NCBI GenBank assembly: GCA_964450645.1 | Contig: CAYVEB010000023.1 | Location: forward strand, 1-28,693 | Direction of reading: 5' to 3' | Source of the DNA: JAKSPM01 sp964450645 | Lineage (GTDB): Bacteria; Bacillota; Clostridia; Oscillospirales; Oscillospiraceae | Length of the DNA: 28,693 nucleotides | Shown: piece after piece, positions 15,564-20,677 of the stretch | Position numbering within the stretch: the stretch's first letter is position 1 | How the letters are laid out: each line of letters begins with the position of its first letter | Program-made: the position numbers and the translations under genes | Notes under the pieces: model-generated | Told to the model about the DNA's origin: nothing | The model's database searches: none | What the model saw: only the letters and a program-made list of their open reading frames with translations

Positions 15564-15712
15564 AGGCGAGACCTCCTTCAAAGACGGGGTAGGCAGCGCA
15601 GCGGCCGCAGGGGAATACCGCTTCCCCTGTTTTTGTGCGGGAGCACATCACCCTCGCCCTTCGGAGAACGCAATCCCCCGATGCGGGGGTATAATTGCGC
15701 CCTTGCCTAACG
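15564..15712. other. candidate oriT region upstream of the relaxase
   Basis: The 149 bases between DUF3847 and the relaxase start hold three hairpins in a row: CAGGGGAA/TTCCCCTG (15608-15629), GTGC/GCAC just after it, and CCCCCG/CGGGGG (15675-15689). MobA/MobL transfer origins commonly lie next to the relaxase gene. The nick site cannot be read. Confidence 0.4.
15608..15634 (+). terminator. plus-strand intrinsic terminator facing away from the relaxase
   Basis: CAGGGGAA (15608-15615), six-base loop, TTCCCCTG (15622-15629), then TTTTT to 15634. No plus-strand gene ends here, so it would stop antisense transcription across the relaxase gene, or serve as an oriT hairpin. Confidence 0.5.
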
Positions 15713-15716
15713 TCAA
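15688..15716 (-). promoter_or_regulatory. possible relaxase promoter
   Basis: On the minus strand TTGACG (plus 15711-15716), 17 bases, TATACC (plus 15688-15693); the -35 overlaps the DUF3847 stop. Confidence 0.4.
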
Positions 15717-16009
15717 GGGTCAAGACAGTCGGCCCCCTTCAGCATTTGCGCCAGCAAAGACTGCACGTCCGGCTGTCGGAACGCGGCCTTGAGCAGTTCC
15801 ATGACCTGATCGTCGGACAGCGCCTCCGGGTGCCGGAGAAAGCTCTCCAGCATCCCTGCGCGGGTGCACAGGCGGTTGGTGCGTTCCCGCCGGGTCAGCT
15901 CACTGATCTGCCGCACGATCATCTTCTGGTGGTCCAAGGTATACTCCAGTTCGCGCCGCGCCTTGTCTATTTCCTGCCGCAGCTTTGCGATCTTTGCCTG
16001 GTTATCCAT
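15713..16009 (-). CDS. DUF3847 family protein
   Basis: The protein has 98 residues. The N-terminal half is a coiled coil (AKIAKLRQEIDKARRELEYT, then KKMIV-like). It is followed by the DUF3847 signature ELTRRERTNRLCTRAGMLES and a short helical end QVMELLKAAFRQPDV. The family is found upstream of MobA/MobL relaxases in clostridial elements and is probably a mobilization accessory, perhaps binding oriT; this is by association only. Its start ATG 16009 overlaps the end of the preceding 59-residue ORF, and AGGAGGGG just before it serves as ribosome site, so the two are coupled. Confidence 0.85.
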   Translation of the reverse strand: MDNQAKIAKLRQEIDKARRELEYTLDHQKMIVRQISELTRRERTNRLCTRAGMLESFLRHPEALSDDQVMELLKAAFRQPDVQSLLAQMLKGADCLDP

Positions 16010-16181
16010 GCCGCCCCTCCTGTGATTTCTGTTTGGCCTCCCACGCTTTCAGCTCCGCTTGGCCTTCGTCGCTTTCATAGAATCGCTGGATCATGGGAAG
16101 CAGACACCGGGCCATGCGCTCGATGGCATAGTCAGGGATCTGCATGGATGTGGTTTCGCCGGGATTATTCTTTTTTGACAT
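16002..16181 (-). CDS. small protein upstream of DUF3847, 59 residues
   Basis: Read from ATG 16181 it begins MSKKNNPGETTSMQIPDYAI and continues ERMARCLLPMIQRFYESDEG, ending QKSQEGRHG. It is acidic and helical with no known domain. Proteins with the same central pattern (ARCLLP followed by FY/FFES-EG) accompany DUF3847 in related elements, which supports its reality. AAAGGAA stands 5 bases before the start. Its stop TAA (plus 16002-16004) overlaps the DUF3847 start by eight bases. It opens the mobilization operon after a long leader. Confidence 0.75.
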   Translation of the reverse strand: MSKKNNPGETTSMQIPDYAIERMARCLLPMIQRFYESDEGQAELKAWEAKQKSQEGRHG

Positions 16182-16198
16182 TTGGTTCCTTTCTCAAA

Positions 16199-16216
16199 CT
16201 AAGTAAACGGCTGCAT
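16199..16216 (-). other. five-codon leader reading frame (MQPFT)
   Basis: AAGGAGG followed 7 bases later by ATG CAG CCG TTT ACT TAG. The ribosome site is better than that of the real gene 17 bases downstream. It may be a leader peptide or a decayed gene start, and it follows a small CCCTCC/GGGAGG hairpin (16233-16250). Confidence 0.35.
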
Positions 16217-16750
16217 AATAATTCCTCCTTTTCCCTCCATGATCGGGAGGGCTGTCGTGTCTTGTGTCGTGCCAACAAAAAAGCTGTGCCTCGCATACGG
16301 AAACACAGCCAAAACCGCTATTCAGTTCATATCGTATTGTCCGTCATGGAAATTTCAGATGGGGCGGCGCCAAGACATCCTCTCACTTCCTTGACAAACC
16401 GAAAAAGGGCAAACTACTCCTGTACATATCAGAACAGGATCGAAAACTGAATGGGGCCTGATGGCGAATTTTTCCCGATGAGCTCGCATCGGGTGCGTTG
16501 GTCATGCTCTCCGTGTCTTTGCGGAGAGCGGTGTCTTAATGATGTCTTAAGCGCCGCCTCACCGAAATCCGTTCCTGCCCCGGCGTCTCACCGCGGCGTT
16601 TCGCTCCTTTGGCGCGCTGATGCGTTCGCTTCACCAGGAGCATATCCATTTCGGACGGTCATTCACTTGTTCTCAGGGGTCAGGCCTTGGAACTATCATC
16701 TCCTTCTACAGAACAGATTTAGAAATTAATGCTTTATTTAATCGTTCTGT
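16217..16750 (-). ncRNA. long structured leader of the mobilization operon (candidate)
   Basis: From the strong promoter at 16757-16785 to the first ribosome site is about 530 bases without a convincing gene. The stretch is rich in strong hairpins: GCTCTCCG/CGGAGAGC (16506-16529), CCCGATG/CATCGGG (16474-16493), an intrinsic terminator (16277-16309) and CCCTCC/GGGAGG (16233-16250). It could be a regulatory leader with attenuation or an independent structured RNA. I cannot match it to a named RNA family. Confidence 0.45.
16277..16309 (-). terminator. terminator inside the mobilization leader
   Basis: On the minus strand GCTGTG (plus 16304-16309), a 15-base loop, CACAGC (plus 16283-16288), then six T (plus 16277-16282). 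It stands between the promoter and the operon, so transcription must pass it: an attenuator layout. Confidence 0.65.
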
Positions 16751-16755
16751 GTTGC

Positions 16756-16785
16756 TATAATAGCACCATAGGAAAACCTTGTCAA
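16756..16785 (-). promoter_or_regulatory. strong promoter of the mobilization leader, overlapping a plus-strand -10
   Basis: Minus strand: TTGACA (plus 16780-16785), 17 bases, TATTAT (plus 16757-16762) with TGC before it. On the plus strand the same bases give TGC-TATAAT (16756-16761) heading for DUF6076, with a weak -35 TTTATT (16733-16738). The core GCTAT-A-ATAGC is an inverted repeat. Confidence 0.7.
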
Positions 16786-16822
16786 TAGAAAAAATGAAAG
16801 AAGTTACAAAAATTATAGAACG

Positions 16823-16844
16823 AGTGAAAGCGGGACGTTTCACT
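16823..16844. repeat. inverted repeat upstream of DUF6076
   Basis: AGTGAAA (16823-16829) and TTTCACT (16838-16844) with an eight-base middle, 12 bases before the ribosome site at 16856. It is an operator or RNA hairpin candidate. Confidence 0.4.
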
Positions 16845-16867
16845 TTATTGATTTGAAAGGAGCTGCT

Positions 16868-17857
16868 ATGGAACGGATCGAACGGACACCGCCGGTCAGG
16901 CGCATATGGATGGCGGTTTATATCCATCTCAGAGCAGAGCGTTTTGAGCTCCGGGCAGATGAGGAGGATGGCCAGGACTATCAAGTCCTGTGGCGTGGCA
17001 AGGCGCATTTGGGCTCCGCCGCGGCAGAGCTGCCCGACCTTGATCTGAACGATCTCAACCGTGCTGCGGATGCGCTGGGAAAAGAGGCGACAGCGGATGA
17101 TCTGCGGATGCAAGCAAGAAAACTGCTCGACAAGAGTCCGTATTATCTTCCCGCTGCGGCTGAGCTTCTGAATATAGCTGAAGGCAGGGGTAAGGGAACG
17201 CTGCTTCGCGTTATGAGAAAAACATTCAATCGATATAGACAGTGGCAGACGACCTTTAAGGCGCTGGCTGAGAATGTGCTTTCCGCGAATGCGAACATCG
17301 ACCGGCCACAGCGCTATGTGGAATCGTGTGTTGGCGCACACAGCGAGCTTTACCCAGTGCTCCGTTATGGCAAGGTATGTGTTGAGCCAGTCCTGGGTGG
17401 CAGTTCACCCGTCAATGTCTGGCATTTTGTGCCGGAACATCACTTTCCTGTCGTAGAGGTGTTGAACACGACGGATACGGACCAGTTCTTCTGTTATCTG
17501 ATCAGCAAGTATTTGTATGCGCAGCTCAATATGCGCCCCTGCAAATACTGCGGACGGTACTTCGTTTTGCACGGAAACAGCAATCAGGAGTATTGCGACA
17601 GGCCGATGGAAGGCTCCCGCTATACATGCAAAGAGGCCGGCGCGATGAAGCTGTATGTCCAGCGGCAAAACGAGGACCCCGCCATTCGCGCCTACAAGCG
17701 GGCGTATAAGACCAATTATGCGCGGATCGCCTACGGCCTCATGACGAAAGAGGATTTTACCGCGTGGTCAAGGCAGGCGCGGGAGATGCGGGATAAATGC
17801 GTCGCGGGGGAGATTTCGCTGGAGGACTTTGATGCATGGCTTGAAAGCGGGAAATAG
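16868..17857 (+). CDS. DUF6076 family protein
   Basis: The protein has 329 residues. It is recognised by the C-terminal zinc-finger-like block MRPCKYCGRYFVLHGNSNQ followed by EYCDRP and CKEAGA, that is C-x2-C, then two later cysteines. The N-terminal 200 residues are mostly helical with no known motif. Members occur in clostridial mobile elements and are of unknown function; the zinc block suggests nucleic-acid contact. AAAGGAG at 16856-16862 is 5 bases before ATG 16868; an earlier in-frame TTG at 16853 overlaps that site. It is transcribed away from the mobilization genes through the shared promoter region at 16756. Confidence 0.85.
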   Translation: MERIERTPPVRRIWMAVYIHLRAERFELRADEEDGQDYQVLWRGKAHLGSAAAELPDLDLNDLNRAADALGKEATADDLRMQARKLLDKSPYYLPAAAELLNIAEGRGKGTLLRVMRKTFNRYRQWQTTFKALAENVLSANANIDRPQRYVESCVGAHSELYPVLRYGKVCVEPVLGGSSPVNVWHFVPEHHFPVVEVLNTTDTDQFFCYLISKYLYAQLNMRPCKYCGRYFVLHGNSNQEYCDRPMEGSRYTCKEAGAMKLYVQRQNEDPAIRAYKRAYKTNYARIAYGLMTKEDFTAWSRQAREMRDKCVAGEISLEDFDAWLESGK

Positions 17858-17884
17858 GCTTTGAAAAAAGGAGAAACATGGGAA

Positions 17885-17910
17885 CAGAGGCGGGAGCGCT
17901 CCTGCCTCTG
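17885..17910 (+). terminator. hairpin after DUF6076
   Basis: CAGAGGCGGGAGC pairs with GCTCCTGCCTCTG as a nearly perfect 26-base palindrome with one G-T pair. No T run follows. It lies between the converging DUF6076 and DUF6061 genes and inside a short possible ORF (17878-17964). Confidence 0.45.
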
Positions 17911-17938
17911 CGTGATTGTCGTGATTATGTAGTTCATT

Positions 17939-18184
17939 TCAATTCAGCGGTCTGTACTCCGTGACCACGTTCAGATTCTGCGCCGGGTCGCCGTTCAAGA
18001 TCAGCTCCGCGTAACTCAGCGGGTCGTTGTAGATGAGATAATCCAATTCGGATCGCTGATGCAGATCATCCGCGATCTCTCGCTCCACGGCGGTGCAGTC
18101 GATGGCGATCATGCTGCCGTCATCATACCGCAGTTCCACGCAGCCGGTGTCCATGTTAAACTCACAGTTGATCAGGTTCTTCAT
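17939..18184 (-). CDS. DUF6061 family protein
   Basis: The protein has 81 residues. It starts MKNLINCEFNMDTGCVELRY and has the family-type centre MIAIDCTAVEREIADDL and RSELDYLIYNDPLSYAEL. The first half is beta, the second helical. It is a common small passenger of clostridial mobile elements with no known role. ATG 18184 is preceded by GGAGGAGGT with about 7 bases spacing. Its start lies inside the end of the upstream 61-residue gene (23 bases overlap), so the pair is translationally coupled. Confidence 0.82.
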   Translation of the reverse strand: MKNLINCEFNMDTGCVELRYDDGSMIAIDCTAVEREIADDLHQRSELDYLIYNDPLSYAELILNGDPAQNLNVVTEYRPLN

Positions 18185-18347
18185 CTTGTACCTCCTCCAT
18201 GCTTTCGATGCAGACATCCTCTGCCTCCAGCAATGCCTCTTGAATGACCGTCCTGCCCGCGGCGTTCTCCGGCGTGTCCGGCAGCACGTCCAGCGCCTGT
18301 GATGCCGCCGCACAAAGGATGTGGTAGGCCTTCCGATAATCCGTCAT
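18162..18347 (-). CDS. small acidic helical protein, 61 residues
   Basis: It begins MTDYRKAYHILCAAASQALD and ends in an acidic stretch VCIESMEEVQDEEPDQL. The pattern of a short helical protein with an E-rich tail before DUF6061 recurs in related elements; no function is known. GGAGTGAG stands close before ATG 18347. A promoter with TTGCGC and TATTAT lies 45-73 bases upstream on the minus strand. Confidence 0.7.
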   Translation of the reverse strand: MTDYRKAYHILCAAASQALDVLPDTPENAAGRTVIQEALLEAEDVCIESMEEVQDEEPDQL

Positions 18348-18386
18348 GTTGATCTCACTCCGCCATCAAATTTGTTCGTCTCTTTA

Positions 18387-18447
18387 GCGTCATAATACCA
18401 CCATTTTCGTTTTGGCGCAATAACAACATTATAATTGCGTCATAATA
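18387..18447. repeat. direct and inverted repeats between divergent small genes
   Basis: GCGTCATAATA occurs at 18387-18397 (over the minus-strand -10) and again at 18437-18447, fifty bases on. CGCAAT (18416-18421) is inverted as ATTGCG (18434-18439). The spacing suits operators for the ribbon-helix-helix protein encoded at 18478. Confidence 0.5.
18392..18420 (-). promoter_or_regulatory. promoter of the 61-residue gene and DUF6061
   Basis: On the minus strand TTGCGC (plus 18415-18420), 17 bases, TATTAT (plus 18392-18397). The -35 lies in an inverted repeat CGCAAT/ATTGCG (18416-18421 with 18434-18439). Confidence 0.6.
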
Positions 18448-18477
18448 ACATTTGGATGGTGTGTAGGAGACGCTGTT

Positions 18478-18657
18478 ATGGATGAGAAGTTGTTGCGGTA
18501 TACATTGCGTGTGGACCGGCTGCTGTTCCAGAAGTTCCGCTACATTGCGGAGTCAGAGGGGCGCTCCGCCAACAAGGAGATCGAGCAGTACCTCAAGCGG
18601 CGCGTGGCGCAGTTTGAGAAAGAGAACGGTCCGATCCCTACGGGCAATGACGACTGA
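18478..18657 (+). CDS. Arc-type ribbon-helix-helix protein, 59 residues
   Basis: It begins MDEKLLRYTLRVDRLLFQKF and continues RYIAESEGRSANKEIEQYLK with a basic then acidic tail. A short N-terminal strand (LLRYTLRV) followed by two helices separated at EGRSANKE is the Arc/MetJ DNA-binding plan, so it should be a dimeric transcription factor or a relaxosome accessory. GGAG at 18465-18468 is 9 bases before ATG 18478. The repeats just upstream are likely its operators. A hairpin (18664-18693) follows. Target genes are inferred only. Confidence 0.75.
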   Translation: MDEKLLRYTLRVDRLLFQKFRYIAESEGRSANKEIEQYLKRRVAQFEKENGPIPTGNDD

Positions 18658-18663
18658 CACTGA

Positions 18664-18693
18664 GCCGGGGCAGCCAAATGGCCGCCCGGCTTT
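18664..18693 (+). terminator. weak terminator after the ribbon-helix-helix gene
   Basis: GCCGGG/CCCGGC (18664-18669 with 18685-18690), with an inner GCC/GGC and loop AAAT, then only three T. Confidence 0.45.
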
Positions 18694-18717
18694 GACGTAT
18701 GTGGGTGCAAAAACAGT

Positions 18718-18746
18718 TTGTGAGAATCCAACTTCTATGGTATAAT
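18718..18746 (+). promoter_or_regulatory. promoter of the type III restriction-modification operon
   Basis: TTGTGA (18718-18723), 17 bases, TATAAT (18741-18746) with an extended TGG. It lies about 345 bases before mod and is the best promoter in the gap. Confidence 0.7.
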
Positions 18747-18794
18747 TATTTTGTTAGATTATAGCTATTGTGGAAGATGTAACCTTTCCGGGGG

Positions 18795-19101
18795 ATTGAG
18801 ATAAAGAGAAACAGCATATCGCTCTGCCTGTTTGTGAGCTTTGTTGCGCTAGCAATCTGTACGGCTTTCTTTGATATACCAAAGCAGGTCTTTATTTCCA
18901 TATCGTTGTCCTCGCTGCTCTATGCTATATCACAGACTGTGAAGTATCACATTTGTGTTTTTGAGCATATCACAGGTTGAAAAATATGCTGAGAAAAAGT
19001 CCCAGTGGGAAGAAGTGGTCATGTTTTGTGCGGCGTTAAAAGGAGTACCGCAGGCAGAAGCAGCACAGAAGGAATGGGAGGCACAGCATAATGGCGAATA
19101 A
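18795..19101 (+). pseudogene. broken small membrane protein before mod
   Basis: Two overlapping frames look coding. One (18795-18980) reads IEIKRNSISLCLFVSFVALA and on through a second hydrophobic stretch VFISISLSSLLYAIS to a TGA; it lacks a normal start codon (ATT at 18795). The other (open from 18943, stop 19099-19101) gives SQVEKYAEKKSQWEEVVMF and CAALKGVPQAEAAQKEW, a soluble helical tail overlapping the mod start by 11 bases. The join near 18943-18980 suggests one small membrane protein split by a frameshift, though two separate tiny genes are possible. No family recognised. Confidence 0.45.
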
Positions 19102-20677
19102 ATTGGAGCTGACTTGGGTCGGCAAAGATGAACCTATAAAGATCGAGCCACGGTTGCTTATCGAAAAGCCTGAGCTATCCAATACATCTGCAGAACCCGC
19201 TACTGAGAATATGCTTATTCACGGAGACAACCTGCTGGCGCTGAAAGCATTGGAGAGTAAGTATGCAGGACGGGTAAAGTGCATCTATATTGATCCGCCA
19301 TATAATACAGGTTATGCCTTTAGCCACTACGATGATAATCTCGAACACAGTCAATGGCTTAGTCTAATGCGTCCCCGCCTTGAGATTTTGTGGAAGCTGT
19401 TAGCAGAAGAAGGTAGCATATGGATTAGTATTGATGACGATGAACAGGCATACATGAAAGTCCTGTGCGACGAATTGTTTGGGCGGGGGCATTTTATCGC
19501 GTCAATTATTTGGCAAAAAAGAACGTCGCCAGATATGAGAGCCGCTATCAGTGACGGACATGATTATATTCTTGTATATGCAAAAGATTATGATTGCTTT
19601 AAGGTGAATCGAAATAAGCTGCCTCTGAGTGAAGAACAGGCGAAAAGTTATAAGAATCCGGATAATGACCCTCGCGGTCCTTGGACTTCAACCGATTGTA
19701 CAGCACAGGCAGGGCATGGGACTAAAGATCAGTTTTATACATTTGTTACCCCTGCTGGACGAGAAATAACTCTCCCACCAAACTTGTGCTGGCGTTTTAC
19801 AAAAGAACGGCTAAAGGAAGAAATTGCAGCCGGAAGGATATGGCTAGGCAAAGACGGAAACGGTGTACCGAGAAAAAAGACATATCTTTCGGAGAACACG
19901 GGGGTCGTCCCATGGACATGGTGGACAAACAAAGAAGTGGGTCACAACCAAGAGGCAAAAAAAGAAGTAAATGCGCTATTTGGCGATAATTCCTTCGATA
20001 CTCCGAAACCAGAGCGTCTGATCGAACGAGTAATACATATTGCCACGAACCCTGGAGATTTGGTCCTCGATTCTTTCCTCGGCTCCGGCACGACCGCTGC
20101 CGTCGCACATAAGATGGGGCGTCACTATATTGGCATTGAAATGGGCAACCATGCTTACACCCATTGCAAGGTTCGCTTGGATAAGGTAATCGCCGGTGAA
20201 GACGCTGGCGGTATCACAAAGTCTGCTGGCTGGCAAGGCGGTGGCGGTTATCGTTTCTATGAGCTTGCCCCTTCCCTCATCAACGAGGACGCCTTTGGCG
20301 AGGCGATCATTAACCCCAGCTATGATGCTGATATGTTGGCGGCGGCTGTCGCGCTGCATGAGGGATTTACCTATCAGCCGGACAACAGCCTGTTTTGGAA
20401 GCAATCTGTCGGCAATGAAAAATCCTACCTGTTCGTAACGACCCGGCATATGACGGCTGCATTTCTGGATTCCATCAAGAATTCGATGGAAGACGACGAG
20501 TATCTCGTGATTGCCTGCCGCTCTTTTGACGGCGGTTTGGATAAGGCATACGAGCACATCGCTATCAAGAAAATACCACAGATGCTGCTCTCCCGCTGTG
20601 AGTTTGGACAGGACAATTACAATTTGAACATCGTGCATCCCCCTGTGTATAATGACGAGGAGGACTATGATGAATAA
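19091..20677 (+). CDS. type III restriction-modification methyltransferase (Mod)
   Basis: This 528-residue adenine-N6 DNA methyltransferase has the beta-class order. The catalytic DPPYNTG (Asp68 to Tyr71) comes first and the S-adenosylmethionine motif LDSFLGSGTTAAVAHKMGR comes near residue 330. The variable target-recognition region lies between. The N-terminal start ELTWVGKDEP, the ENMLIHGDNLLALKAL block and the C-terminal extension match type III Mod subunits. Mod sets the recognition site for both methylation and cleavage. Its stop lies 8 bases inside the Res gene, so the pair is coupled. A type I or orphan enzyme is unlikely given the neighbour. Confidence 0.95.
   Translation: MANKLELTWVGKDEPIKIEPRLLIEKPELSNTSAEPATENMLIHGDNLLALKALESKYAGRVKCIYIDPPYNTGYAFSHYDDNLEHSQWLSLMRPRLEILWKLLAEEGSIWISIDDDEQAYMKVLCDELFGRGHFIASIIWQKRTSPDMRAAISDGHDYILVYAKDYDCFKVNRNKLPLSEEQAKSYKNPDNDPRGPWTSTDCTAQAGHGTKDQFYTFVTPAGREITLPPNLCWRFTKERLKEEIAAGRIWLGKDGNGVPRKKTYLSENTGVVPWTWWTNKEVGHNQEAKKEVNALFGDNSFDTPKPERLIERVIHIATNPGDLVLDSFLGSGTTAAVAHKMGRHYIGIEMGNHAYTHCKVRLDKVIAGEDAGGITKSAGWQGGGGYRFYELAPSLINEDAFGEAIINPSYDADMLAAAVALHEGFTYQPDNSLFWKQSVGNEKSYLFVTTRHMTAAFLDSIKNSMEDDEYLVIACRSFDGGLDKAYEHIAIKKIPQMLLSRCEFGQDNYNLNIVHPPVYNDEEDYDE

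Noticed and set aside
16539..16694. Short basic reading frames in the mobilization leader (minus strand, for example MTVRNGYAPGEANASARQ...)
   Set aside because: No ribosome sites and several frames equally open; better explained as a structured leader.
16706..17341. 211-residue minus-strand open frame opposite DUF6076
   Set aside because: It would cross the strong minus-strand promoter and the 5' half of DUF6076; no family features.
17878..17964. 28-residue ORF with a good ribosome site after DUF6076 (MGTEAGALLPLRDC...)
   Set aside because: Nearly one third of it is the 26-base palindrome at 17885 and it overlaps the DUF6061 end; more likely a transcript-end structure. Not excluded.
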